Of a stretch of 64,000 nucleotides of DNA, positions 43,704-51,746 are shown piece after piece. This DNA comes from an uncultured Muribaculaceae bacterium (GTDB lineage: Bacteria; Bacteroidota; Bacteroidia; Bacteroidales; Muribaculaceae), in contig CAJULY010000013.1 in NCBI GenBank assembly GCA_910587185.1, positions 1 to 64,000 of the forward strand, in the 5' to 3' direction. How positions within the stretch are numbered: position 1 is the stretch's first letter; each line of letters starts with the position of its first letter. The translations under genes were made by a program, and so were the position numbers. Below the pieces are notes generated by a model, which did not search any database, had not been told where the DNA came from, and saw nothing but the letters and a program-made list of their open reading frames with translations.

Positions 43704-43747
43704 ATGGTCTGACCGGTCCGACTCTGTCCGACCCGTCCCGAAATCCC
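43704..43747 (+). repeat. TCCGAC-rich minisatellite, right of the island
   Basis: Units of GTC(C/T)GACC ending CTGTCCGACCCGTCC-CGAAATCC, a direct repeat of the array at 42560-42642. Confidence 0.65.
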
Positions 43748-43772
43748 GAACTTACCAGTCGGCTACCTTCGG

Positions 43773-44042
43773 TCAAGTCTTCTCGTCAAGATAATCGCGC
43801 GAATGACCGTCAGGCGAATTTGATCTTTTTGGCGCTTTGCGACCCTTTTTCTTTGGTGTTCGCTGTTTAGTGGCTCTTGTGCTATCCTTACTGATGTCAT
43901 TCAGCAGAACGATAGTGTCAGCGGTGGGCTCAGGAAGCGTTTTCTGCTGACCTTTATTGAAAATAAGGAATGCGGCGATCGCGGTCATGAGGCACAACAG
44001 CGCAATGGAACCGCGACGTTCTCCTGAGGTTACTTTTTTCAT
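43773..44042 (-). CDS. Small membrane-anchored hypothetical protein
   Basis: 89 aa. One membrane helix about 12-28 (SIALLCLMTAIAAFLIF) and a basic Lys/Arg-rich tail (KQRTPKKKGRKAPKRS). No known domain. Own TAAGTTTG -7 box at 44087-44094, which overlaps the last codons of the neighbouring symporter gene. Confidence 0.6.
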   Translation of the reverse strand: MKKVTSGERRGSIALLCLMTAIAAFLIFNKGQQKTLPEPTADTIVLLNDISKDSTRATKQRTPKKKGRKAPKRSNSPDGHSRDYLDEKT

Positions 44043-44086
44043 CGTTCCTGAGACTTGTCACTTCGTTTTTATTACGGAAATTACCG

Positions 44087-44094
44087 CAAACTTA
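44087..44094 (-). promoter_or_regulatory. -7 box for 89-aa gene
   Basis: TAAGTTTG on the minus strand, 45 nt before the ATG. Confidence 0.4.
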
Positions 44095-45450
44095 CAGAAA
44101 ATATCCTATCAAAACAAGTCCTATCAGTACTGGTGCAATAAAACGGATAATGAACAATATAGGTCCGTAGAGCCTTGAGCGCATGGTGCCGTCGTTTGTC
44201 AGCTGATTCTGAAGAAGTCCTTTTGGCGCAAACCAGCCCATAAAGACGCAAAGGAAAATAGAGCCGACTGGCAGCATTATATTTGTTGCCATGTTGTCAA
44301 GGAAATCGAAAATATTGAAGCCTGCTATGCGTATGTGATTCAACGGACCCATTGACAGACTGCACACGGCGCTTAATATGAATAGCGGGAGAATCACTAT
44401 GAGGCATGCTTTCCAGCGTGATGTCTTGAAGCGGTCTCTGATAAACGCCACGGAGACTTCGGCTATTGACACCGTGGAAGTCAGGGCGGCTACGGTGAGC
44501 AGAAGAAAGAACAATATTGACCACAGCTGCGTGAAACTCATCTTGCAGAATACTTCGGGAAGAGTGACGAAAACAAGGGTTGCCCCTCTGAGGCTTTCTC
44601 CCGCGAGACCGAACGACGTTACAGCGGGGAAAATAATAAGGCCCATCATGAATGCCACGAGCAAGTCGAGCAACGAGACGGTGATAGCTGTCCTTGTAAG
44701 ATTGGTATTCTTGGGGTAGTAGCTGGAATAGGTGATGAGAATGCCCATTCCGAGACTCAGGGAAAAAAAGGCCTGTCCCAACGCATTGATCACCACTTCA
44801 GGTCCTATCTTGGAAAAATCGGGGCGAAGAAAGAAATCAAGACCTTGAGATGCGCCCGGAAGTGTCAGAGTAACGCCTATGAAGACCAGAAGAATGAGAA
44901 ATAACAAAGGCATCATTATGTTGGAGAGGCGTTCGATACCTTTCTGGACTCCGAGCAGAAGAACTACGAGATTGATCAGGATCATCGCATAGGTATTTAC
45001 AAGAGGATTTACGGGATCTGTGATGAAGGATTCCATCTTCATTGTGAAGTGGTCGGCCGCTGCAACCCCCTCTGTCGGTGTAAAGAGGCCTCCCGTCACG
45101 GACTGCATGAGATATTCGAAAGTCCATCCGGCCACTACCATGTAGAAACACAGGATAAGGTAGCTTGCGACTATTCCCAGAGCGCCGATTGTCCACCAGC
45201 CTCTGGAGGCGCCCAAATTCTTGAACACCCCAATTGCGTCACTCCTGCCCCCACGGCCAATGGAAAATTCCGCAAGCATGACCGGTATGCCCAGAATGAG
45301 AACACACAATATATAGACTGCGAGAAATGCAGCTCCTCCGTTTGACTGTACTTCGGCCGGGAAGCGCCAGATGTTGCCTAATCCTACGGCGGAGCCGACT
45401 GTAGCCGCTATAATGCCGACTTTTGATTTGAATTGAGCTTTTTTTGCCAA
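44092..45450 (-). CDS. Na+-dependent symporter, SNF family
   Basis: About 452 aa starting at a TTG codon at 45450 (reads AKKAQFKSKVG). The frame is open to 45588, but those extra residues are unlike the family and the TATTTTTG -7 box at 45483-45490 places the transcript start near 45477, after them. SNF signature FKSKVGIIAATVGSAVGLGNIWRFP (Na+ site 1, unwound helix 1) and ILGIPVMLAEFSIG in helix 2; about twelve helices. Imports amino acids or related solutes with Na+, powered by the NQR-made gradient. Confidence 0.9.
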   Translation of the reverse strand: MAKKAQFKSKVGIIAATVGSAVGLGNIWRFPAEVQSNGGAAFLAVYILCVLILGIPVMLAEFSIGRGGRSDAIGVFKNLGASRGWWTIGALGIVASYLILCFYMVVAGWTFEYLMQSVTGGLFTPTEGVAAADHFTMKMESFITDPVNPLVNTYAMILINLVVLLLGVQKGIERLSNIMMPLLFLILLVFIGVTLTLPGASQGLDFFLRPDFSKIGPEVVINALGQAFFSLSLGMGILITYSSYYPKNTNLTRTAITVSLLDLLVAFMMGLIIFPAVTSFGLAGESLRGATLVFVTLPEVFCKMSFTQLWSILFFLLLTVAALTSTVSIAEVSVAFIRDRFKTSRWKACLIVILPLFILSAVCSLSMGPLNHIRIAGFNIFDFLDNMATNIMLPVGSIFLCVFMGWFAPKGLLQNQLTNDGTMRSRLYGPILFIIRFIAPVLIGLVLIGYFL

Positions 45451-45482
45451 GACTTTTAATGTGAAATTGTACGTATTGTTTG

Positions 45483-45490
45483 CAAAAATA
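45483..45490 (-). promoter_or_regulatory. -7 box for SNF symporter
   Basis: TATTTTTG on the minus strand, 33 nt before the TTG start; decides between candidate starts. Confidence 0.5.
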
Positions 45491-45573
45491 CTAATAATTG
45501 TTTCAATATGAAAGCATAATTGTGTATTTTGTTTGAAAGTGTTAGTTGTGTGGGATTCTTCAATGAAAATTTG

Positions 45574-45581
45574 TAAATTTG
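45574..45581 (+). promoter_or_regulatory. -7 box giving a probable leaderless message
   Basis: TAAATTTG ending 5 nt before the ATG at 45587. No consensus -33 element at 19-21 nt; a TTG lies at 45546-45548. Confidence 0.45.
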
Positions 45582-45586
45582 CACTC

Positions 45587-46522
45587 ATGAAATCGACACA
45601 CTTTTTTTACAGATTCTGTAATTCCATTCCCGTCTGGACTGCCACCTTCGTCATTTTGGCCGTGATAGCCGTGCTCACTCTGATGCCTTCGTCCGATGTT
45701 CCGTCGGTAAGAATTCCTCACATCGACAAATTAGTCCATTTCCTGATGTTCGGTGGCCTTTCTTCAGTGATTCTGATGGATTATTCCCGCTGCAGGCGAC
45801 ATCTTGGCTGGAGCCAGTGGATTGTTGTCGCATCGCTCTCTGCCGCCATCGGAGGTCTGATCGAATTGCTTCAGGACTCTATGGAGATGGGACGTGGCGC
45901 TGAATGGAACGATTTTATCGCAGATACCTTGGGTGCATTTCTGCTTCCTCTCTGTTTCTTTCCTTTCCTCCGGGGGGTGGTCTCTGACTATTCTTTAAGC
46001 CTCAGGGATATTCGCGACAGTTCTGCGGTTCCGGAAAGGATTGTTGAACTGTATGTCTCTTCTTTTCCGCCCGACGAACGTCGTCCCGTGGACTCTATTC
46101 GAAAATTGATAGACGATCATGGCCCGTTTCATTTCAGTCTCATCCGTTCCGGGAGAAAAACCGTAGGCTTTATCACATGGTGGATTCTTGAGAAGGGTGT
46201 TTATGTCGAACATTTTGCCATGAGTCCGGAGCTTCGTTCGCGTGGACTCGGACGTCTCTCAATGGAACGTTTTTGTACTCTGAATAAGGCACATGGAGTT
46301 ATACTTGAAGTGGAAACGCCCGGATCTAACGAGATGGCTGACAGACGTATAAAGTTTTATGAAAGATGCGGATTCCGATCCCATCCCGCGATTGAATATG
46401 TCCAGCCTCCATATACACCTTCGTCTCAACCTGTTGAACTTATGCTCATGACTTTTGGACCTATCGACGATGTCGAAGGTCTTGCTGAAGAGATCAAGCG
46501 CCGTGTCTATGGCGCCTCATGA
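45587..46522 (+). CDS. VanZ-like membrane domain fused to GNAT acetyltransferase
   Basis: 311 aa from ATG 45587 (MKSTHFFYRF); an upstream in-frame start at 45533 would lie before the -7 box. Residues about 1-140 are VanZ-like: four membrane helices with the DKLVHFLMFGGLS and GLIELLQDSMEMGRGAEWNDFIADTLGAFL motifs. Residues about 145-305 are a GNAT domain: VYVEHFAMSPELRSRGLGRLSMERF holds the R-x2-G-x-G/L acetyl-CoA loop, and NEMADRRIKFYERCGF is the usual end. The fusion would place an acetyltransferase on the cytoplasmic side of the membrane. Substrate unknown. Confidence 0.85.
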   Translation: MKSTHFFYRFCNSIPVWTATFVILAVIAVLTLMPSSDVPSVRIPHIDKLVHFLMFGGLSSVILMDYSRCRRHLGWSQWIVVASLSAAIGGLIELLQDSMEMGRGAEWNDFIADTLGAFLLPLCFFPFLRGVVSDYSLSLRDIRDSSAVPERIVELYVSSFPPDERRPVDSIRKLIDDHGPFHFSLIRSGRKTVGFITWWILEKGVYVEHFAMSPELRSRGLGRLSMERFCTLNKAHGVILEVETPGSNEMADRRIKFYERCGFRSHPAIEYVQPPYTPSSQPVELMLMTFGPIDDVEGLAEEIKRRVYGAS

Positions 46523-46532
46523 TAAAAGATAA

Positions 46533-46559
46533 CCCGTCGGAGCACTCGGCACCGACGGG
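46533..46559. terminator. Bidirectional terminator
   Basis: CCCGTCGG (46533-46540) and CCGACGGG (46552-46559) around an 11-nt loop, between the convergent VanZ-GNAT and fabD genes, with an ATATTTTTAT stretch on the plus side. Confidence 0.75.
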
Positions 46560-46586
46560 CGGAATATTTTTATCGGGAAATGCTTT

Positions 46587-47465
46587 TTATTGGCGTCCCG
46601 AAGTTGAAACTGAACGGTCGATCTTCATTACGAGACCCTGAAGCACTTTGCCCGGGCCAAGTTCTACGAATTCTGTGGCGCCGTCAGCGATCATGTTCTT
46701 GACAGTCTGTGTCCAGCGTACCGGAGCTGTGAGCTGTGCCACGAGATTGGCTTTGATTTCTGCAGGATCAGTGTGGGGTTTTGCATCGACATTCTGATAT
46801 ACGGGGCACACGGGAGCTGACACTGTCGTTTTCTCGATAGCTTCAGCGAGCTCGGCGCGTGCGGGCTCCATGCAGGGTGAGTGGAATGCGCCGCCTACTT
46901 TAAGTTTAAGCGCGCGTTTGGCTCCGGCTGCGAGAAGTTTCTCGCAGGCAGCGTCGATAGCCTCGACTTCGCCTGAAATCACAATCTGGCCGGGGCAGTT
47001 GTAGTTTGCGCAGACTACAACGCCGGGAACTTCTTCGCAGATGCTCTCAACCGTTTCGTCAGGGAGAGCGAGAACGGCAGCCATAGTCGATGGCTTCAGT
47101 TCACAGGCTTTCTGCATTGCCTGGGCGCGGGCGGAAACAAGGCGGAGACCGTCTTCAAATGTCAGCGCGCCGGCTGCCACGAGAGCGGAGAATTCGCCGA
47201 GCGAGTGGCCGGCGACCATATCGGGGTTGAACTCTTTACCGAGAGTCTTGGCCAGAATGACGGAGTGAAGGAAAATAGCAGGCTGGGTTACTTTGGTCTG
47301 CTTGAGCTCCTCGTCTGTGCCGTTGAACATTATGTCGGTGATATTAAAGCCTAAGATTTCATTGGCTTTGTCAAACATAGCGCGAGCTTCTTCATTGGTG
47401 TCGTACAGGTCCTTGCCCATTCCGACAAACTGCGCTCCCTGTCCGGGGAATACAAATGCTTTCAT
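46587..47465 (-). CDS. fabD: Malonyl-CoA:ACP transacylase
   Basis: 292 aa. GQGAQ at 8-12, nucleophile S88 in GHSLGE, R113 for malonyl carboxylate binding, H195 in GGAFHSPCM and QNVDA downstream. Loads malonyl onto acyl carrier protein for fatty-acid synthesis; cytosolic. Monocistronic here, with a -7 box 33 nt upstream. Confidence 0.96.
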   Translation of the reverse strand: MKAFVFPGQGAQFVGMGKDLYDTNEEARAMFDKANEILGFNITDIMFNGTDEELKQTKVTQPAIFLHSVILAKTLGKEFNPDMVAGHSLGEFSALVAAGALTFEDGLRLVSARAQAMQKACELKPSTMAAVLALPDETVESICEEVPGVVVCANYNCPGQIVISGEVEAIDAACEKLLAAGAKRALKLKVGGAFHSPCMEPARAELAEAIEKTTVSAPVCPVYQNVDAKPHTDPAEIKANLVAQLTAPVRWTQTVKNMIADGATEFVELGPGKVLQGLVMKIDRSVSTSGRQ

Positions 47466-47497
47466 TATATGAATTAAAAATGTATGTTAAACGGCTG

Positions 47498-47525
47498 CAA
47501 AGTTACGATTTTTTTTGTATTTTTG
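47498..47525. promoter_or_regulatory. Back-to-back promoters for fabD and tatAC
   Basis: TAACTTTG on the minus strand at 47498-47505 (fabD) and TATTTTTG on the plus strand at 47518-47525 (tatA). The -7 boxes are 12 bp apart, so the two polymerase sites overlap and probably exclude each other. Confidence 0.55.
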
Positions 47526-47592
47526 CACTATCGGGCCTCAACTATTTGGCCATCATATACTTTTCTCCGTTCAACCGCTTAGAAAACTTATA

Positions 47593-47820
47593 ATGCTCTC
47601 ATTGATCCCACTATTCCTTGGAGGCCTGCGTGGCTCGGAAATCATAATTATTGCTCTCGTAATCCTTCTGCTCTTCGGGGGTCGAAAGATTCCTGAACTC
47701 ATGCGCGGTTTAGGTAAAGGAGTCAGGAGTTTTCGTCAGGGCATGAAAGAGGTCAACGACGAAATCAATTCCGATTCCTCTGACGAGGTCTCCGCTAAGA
47801 ACAGCTCTGAAAAAAGATAA
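47593..47820 (+). CDS. tatA: Twin-arginine translocase subunit TatA
   Basis: 75 aa from ATG 47593; the frame is open to 47515 but that lies before the promoter start. Short N-terminal helix (SEIIIIALVILLLFGGRKIPELMRGLGKGVR carries the FGGRKIPEL hinge), amphipathic helix, charged tail. Forms the pore of the Tat system with TatC. Confidence 0.92.
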   Translation: MLSLIPLFLGGLRGSEIIIIALVILLLFGGRKIPELMRGLGKGVRSFRQGMKEVNDEINSDSSDEVSAKNSSEKR

Positions 47821-47834
47821 ACGTTTATCCCAGC

Positions 47835-48668
47835 ATGCGTTCTCCCGAGAGACCGGATGAAACATCCGCCATGTCGTTCTGGGATCATCTCGATGTGCTG
47901 CGTGGTGTTCTGCTGCGCGCGGTGGCCTTGTTGATGGTGCTGGCGGTTGTCCTCTTTCTGATGATGCCGGAGATTTTCGACAGGTTCATTCTTGCGCCCT
48001 GTCGTCCCGATTTCCCCGTATATGGTTGGATTGACCGTATCGCCTCCGCCGATCTGCTCCGGTTAGGAGGGGAGGGTATGGACCGCGTGTCGATAGAGCT
48101 TGTCAACATAAATCTGACGTCGCAGTTCATGTTGCATTTGTCCGTCTCTTTCTGGCTTGCGTTTCTCTTGGCGATACCTGCGCTTCTGTTTCTGGTGTGG
48201 CGTTTTATTGCGCCCGGTCTCTATGAGGCTGAGCGCCGTCCGATATCTGTCGCGCTTATATCAGGAAGTCTTATGTTTTTCTGTGGAGTGGCATTCAGTT
48301 ATCTTGTCGTATTTCCGATAACGCTCCGTTTTCTTGCGGGCTATCAGCTCAGTTCGCTTGTGCCCAATGTGATCTCCATAGATTCCTACATGGATACTCT
48401 GATAGGTATCTCTATGGCAATGGGTCTTGTTTTCGAGATTCCGATGGTTACCTGGGTTCTCGGACGCCTTCATATTCTGACCCGTGAGAGTGTAATGCGT
48501 TACAGGCGTCATGCCGTTGTGGCTCTTCTGGTTCTCGCCGCCGTTATCACTCCGACCGGTGATCCTTTCACTCTTTGCGTGGTGTTTGTCCCTCTTTATT
48601 TGCTTTGGGAAGTAAGCGTTCTCGTATTGCCTAAAATGGTGCTGGATAGGGCGTCAGATGAAATGTGA
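47835..48668 (+). CDS. tatC: Twin-arginine translocase subunit TatC
   Basis: 277 aa, six membrane helices. MSFWDHLDVLRGVLLRA matches the TatC N-terminal signal-recognition helix (S/T-F-x-x-HL-x-ELR). Recognises RR signal peptides of folded cofactor proteins. 14 nt after tatA; no TatB, which is usual in Bacteroidetes. Confidence 0.93.
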   Translation: MRSPERPDETSAMSFWDHLDVLRGVLLRAVALLMVLAVVLFLMMPEIFDRFILAPCRPDFPVYGWIDRIASADLLRLGGEGMDRVSIELVNINLTSQFMLHLSVSFWLAFLLAIPALLFLVWRFIAPGLYEAERRPISVALISGSLMFFCGVAFSYLVVFPITLRFLAGYQLSSLVPNVISIDSYMDTLIGISMAMGLVFEIPMVTWVLGRLHILTRESVMRYRRHAVVALLVLAAVITPTGDPFTLCVVFVPLYLLWEVSVLVLPKMVLDRASDEM

Positions 48669-48703
48669 TATACCTTTGGTTTAATAAACGATTAAAGCTT
48701 TGC

Positions 48704-49192
48704 TTAAAGCAGCTTCTGGTATATCACGTCGTTCAGGTATTGCCCGAATTTATATCCTATCTCCGGGAGCCGTCCCACGAGATTGAAACCTGCGGAAATG
48801 CACATTTTTTCTGATGCAGCGTTGCCTTCGGTGATGCTTGCTATCAATGCATGTGCACCGCCATCCCTGCATTTTTCAATAAGCTTTTCGAGCAGACGGC
48901 TACCTATCCCTTTGCCGAGGTGACGGTGAGAAAGATACATTGTCAGTTCCCACGAGCGTCCATAGACCGGATCGGGCATCCAGCGGTGGGCATAGCAATA
49001 ACCTGTAAGTACGCCATTTTCTTCATCGACTAAAAAAGGAAACTCTGAGCCTACACCAAGGCTTTCGATTTTATGCTTCATATCCTCTTCTGTCAGGATT
49101 TTATTTGAGAAAATGACGGTGCTCGTCTTAACATAATGATTGAAGATGGCGGCCATCTCCGCCGCATCTTCAGGTCTGCCAGTTCTAATCAT
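48704..49192 (-). CDS. GNAT N-acetyltransferase (PAT/YncA type)
   Basis: 162 aa. MIRTGRPEDAAEMAAIFNHYV opening, ELTMYLSHRHLGKGIGSRLLEKL with the Q/R-x2-G-x-G/A acetyl-CoA loop, and NAASEKMCISAGFNLVGRLPEIGYKFG end, all typical of phosphinothricin/methionine-sulfoximine acetyltransferase homologues. Likely detoxifies amino-acid analogues. Divergent from the MFS gene. Confidence 0.88.
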   Translation of the reverse strand: MIRTGRPEDAAEMAAIFNHYVKTSTVIFSNKILTEEDMKHKIESLGVGSEFPFLVDEENGVLTGYCYAHRWMPDPVYGRSWELTMYLSHRHLGKGIGSRLLEKLIEKCRDGGAHALIASITEGNAASEKMCISAGFNLVGRLPEIGYKFGQYLNDVIYQKLL

Positions 49193-49215
49193 CCTGTTGT
49201 CGTTTTTTTGAAATG

Positions 49216-49223
49216 CAAAATTA
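49216..49223 (-). promoter_or_regulatory. -7 box for GNAT gene
   Basis: TAATTTTG on the minus strand, 24 nt upstream of the start. Confidence 0.4.
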
Positions 49224-49246
49224 CAAAAAATCCGCTAACGGTGAAC

Positions 49247-49264
49247 TTTACCTCGCAAGGTAAA
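49247..49264. repeat. Palindrome upstream of MFS gene
   Basis: TTTACCT, CGCA, AGGTAAA: perfect 7-bp arms, 26 nt before the MFS ATG. Possible operator or leader hairpin. Confidence 0.4.
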
Positions 49265-49290
49265 TGTTATATGACAAGTAAGATTCCGTC

Positions 49291-50538
49291 ATGACACAAA
49301 ATAATATATCAGACACTCCGACTGCTTCGGCTTCCCTTTCTCCAATGTCGGAGAAAATCAAGGCCGATCCCCGTTACTACTGGTTTCTGGTCATCTATCT
49401 TGTTGGCTTGAGTGCTTTGGGGTCATTTGTCAATGACATGTACACTCCTTCGCTTCCGGCGATGTGCCGGTTTTTCCATTGTTCCGTACCTACCGTGCAG
49501 ATGGGACTGACCATGGGAATGATCGGCCTCGCTCTCGGTCAGTTCCTTCTGGGTCCGATAAGCGACCGTTATGGTCGTCGGCCGGTGTTGATATGTTCCA
49601 CGTTGCTTTTCATTTTTGCGGCGACCGTAAGTATCTTTTCTCCGACCATACATTTTTTCGTCGCATGCCGTCTTTTCCAGGGTATAGGAGCATCCGGCGG
49701 ATATTTCCTTGCGCGTACCATTCCGGCCGATGTATATCAGGGGCGTGGACTGGCAAAGCTTATGGCTCTGATTGGCGCAATCAACGGAATCGCTCCGGCT
49801 TCGGCCCCGGTCATCGGTGGAGTGACGGCCGATGCTTTTGGCTGGAAAGGCATATTTGTTGTTCTCGCAGCGTTTGCCGTTCTTCTGCTCGCTTTCTCTC
49901 CGATGATGAAGGAGTCCCTCGCCCCGTCACGCCGCTCATCCGGAAGCTGGCTCCATTCTTTTGGCGGTTATGTCTCGCTGCTCAAAGACAGGGCTTTCAT
50001 GACGCATGTCTGTTTCAAGGGGACGTCTCTCGGGTTGCTCTTCGCTTATATTTCAGCTTCTCCGTTCATTCTTCAGACCCATTACGGTCTGTCGCAGACC
50101 TATTATGGACTTGTCATAGGATTCAATGCCCTTTTCGTTGCGACAGGATCGATGATTGCTCTTCGCTTCCATCCTTTGAAAAAGGCTGCGTTTATCGGAA
50201 GTCTCATCCTTGGCGGAGGAATACTTGGTCAGGCGGTCGCCCTTTATACAATCAACAGTATCTGGGTCTTTGAAGGATTCATGATCGTAATTCTGTTTGC
50301 GCTCGGGCTGATATTCTCGACAACCAACACACTGGCCATGAACGAGGGGCGCTCACAGGCTGGTGAAGCGTCCTCGGTACTCGGTATCTCGGGGTACGTT
50401 TTCGGTGCGATTGTCTCTCCGCTCGTCGGAATAGGCGATGTGTTTCACTCCACGGTCGTAGTTTTCGTTAGCCTTACGATTCTGGTCATAATATGTTCGT
50501 TCGGCTCAAAAGCTATTGCTCCGGATTTGAATAAATAG
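49291..50538 (+). CDS. MFS exporter, Bcr/CflA type
   Basis: 415 aa, twelve helices. VNDMYTPSLPAMCRFF in helix 1 and GPISDRYGRRPVLI (motif A) are Bcr/CflA markers. Drug or sulfonamide/bicyclomycin-type efflux with H+ antiport. The N-terminal 20 residues are Thr/Ser-rich; the -7 box of the next gene lies at its 3' end and overlaps its stop region. Confidence 0.9.
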   Translation: MTQNNISDTPTASASLSPMSEKIKADPRYYWFLVIYLVGLSALGSFVNDMYTPSLPAMCRFFHCSVPTVQMGLTMGMIGLALGQFLLGPISDRYGRRPVLICSTLLFIFAATVSIFSPTIHFFVACRLFQGIGASGGYFLARTIPADVYQGRGLAKLMALIGAINGIAPASAPVIGGVTADAFGWKGIFVVLAAFAVLLLAFSPMMKESLAPSRRSSGSWLHSFGGYVSLLKDRAFMTHVCFKGTSLGLLFAYISASPFILQTHYGLSQTYYGLVIGFNALFVATGSMIALRFHPLKKAAFIGSLILGGGILGQAVALYTINSIWVFEGFMIVILFALGLIFSTTNTLAMNEGRSQAGEASSVLGISGYVFGAIVSPLVGIGDVFHSTVVVFVSLTILVIICSFGSKAIAPDLNK

Positions 50539-50541
50539 TGT

Positions 50542-50549
50542 TATCTTTG
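50542..50549 (+). promoter_or_regulatory. -7 box for SIMPL gene
   Basis: TATCTTTG just past the MFS stop; start near 50556, so the leader is only about 8 nt. Confidence 0.45.
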
Positions 50550-50563
50550 CACAAAAAAATGAG

Positions 50564-51244
50564 ATGAAAAGTTCTTACATTATGTTGGTATCGGCATTAG
50601 TGCTGGCAGCCTCATGTTCTGTAAAGGTCGCAGCTGAAACCACTCCCTGTATCGAAGTATCCGGTTCTACTACTCTGAATATAGTTCCTGACCGAATGAC
50701 AGTACGCATAGGAATTCAGGAATATTACCGGCACAATCCTGGAGGAGACAGTATTTTGATCAGACTTGCCGATATAGATAAAAAAGTCAGAAATGTTCTG
50801 AAACGGTCTGACGTAGCCGATTCGATGATTACGGTCAATGATTACGGAAATTATGCCAATCGTTATGAATCGAAAAAATTCCTGATGGCTAAGTCGATTG
50901 ATGTCAAACTTTCAAGCTTTGCTCAACTGGAGCGAATAGTCTCGGAACTTCCCAAGGAAGGAATAACGGGCTTCAATATTTCAGCTGTGGATAATTCCGA
51001 TATGGCTCGATATAACCGGGAAGGTCTGAAATCCGCGTTGGATGCGGCCCGAGCAAAGGCAGAATTTATCGCCGCCAATGAGGGGTTGACGATATGCGGC
51101 GTCCTTGAAATAATCGAAACTACTCCTGAGCGTTATTCGATGCCGGTTTTCAGCAATGTAGCTTATGACGGAGGCTCCGGAATGGACAATATGCGCCGCA
51201 TTGTCAGGACCTACAGTGTGAAGGTAAAATATCTGTTCAGGTAA
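50564..51244 (+). CDS. SIMPL (DUF541) domain periplasmic protein
   Basis: 226 aa with a lipoprotein-like signal (LVSALVLAASCSVKVAA). The SIMPL pattern is present: IEVSGSTTLNIVPDRMTVRIGI, KSIDVKLSSFAQLERIV and ALDAARAKAEFIAANEGLTICGVLEI. Function unclear; homologues relate to envelope stress or signalling. Last 8 nt overlap the convergent GNAT gene. Confidence 0.85.
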   Translation: MKSSYIMLVSALVLAASCSVKVAAETTPCIEVSGSTTLNIVPDRMTVRIGIQEYYRHNPGGDSILIRLADIDKKVRNVLKRSDVADSMITVNDYGNYANRYESKKFLMAKSIDVKLSSFAQLERIVSELPKEGITGFNISAVDNSDMARYNREGLKSALDAARAKAEFIAANEGLTICGVLEIIETTPERYSMPVFSNVAYDGGSGMDNMRRIVRTYSVKVKYLFR

Positions 51245-51746
51245 AAGTTTTTTCGAGAGCGATTCTTTCGCCCCAGATGAAATTTTGGACCCCATGGTTG
51301 ATGTACCCTCTTTTGGAGAGGATGTGTAGCATCACGCGGTTGTTCGTCCCCGTATCTATTCTGACGGCTCCAGCCCCGTTGTCTCTGATGACTTTTTCGC
51401 AAAAATCAAACAATATAGCAGAGACATGCCGGCCGCGATAGCGGTCGGCGATGCCTGTTCTGTGAATGACCCCGTAGGGACCATGGTGATTCCATATATT
51501 TTCCAGACGCTCGTATTCGCGGTCTGAGAAGCCGATTGCTGAGTAGGCGGCAATTTCGGTTCCCTCTTCAAGGAGATAGCCTCTTCCCGATTCGATATCG
51601 GCGGCTATCACTCCTTTTGAAGGATAGCCCTCTTCCCACTGAGTGAATCCTTGTTGTCGTTGGGCTTCCCGGGCCTCATCCAGAATCTTCTTGATCCCGG
51701 GAATGTCAGAGACTGTGGCCTTGCGAAAACTCAGACGTGATGTCAT
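51237..51746 (-). CDS. GNAT N-acetyltransferase
   Basis: 169 aa. LSFRKATVSDIPGIKKILDEAR opening; GVIHRTGIADRYRGRHVSAILFDFC with the R-x2-G-R-x-x acetyl-CoA loop; NRVMLHILSKRGYINHGV end. Substrate unknown. Overlaps the next gene upstream by 4 nt, so it is co-transcribed with the DUF4252-like gene. Confidence 0.85.
   Translation of the reverse strand: MTSRLSFRKATVSDIPGIKKILDEAREAQRQQGFTQWEEGYPSKGVIAADIESGRGYLLEEGTEIAAYSAIGFSDREYERLENIWNHHGPYGVIHRTGIADRYRGRHVSAILFDFCEKVIRDNGAGAVRIDTGTNNRVMLHILSKRGYINHGVQNFIWGERIALEKTFT

Larger units (their letters stand above)
43445..43772. other. Non-coding part of accessory island
   Basis: 328 bp. It contains runs of C/G, two small hairpins each followed by GTAAAAG (43520-43541 and 43671-43690), three 9-nt units like TTGGACTAA (43639-43665), and a TCCGAC repeat (43704-43747). 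Frames on the minus strand here are not convincing. Confidence 0.65.
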
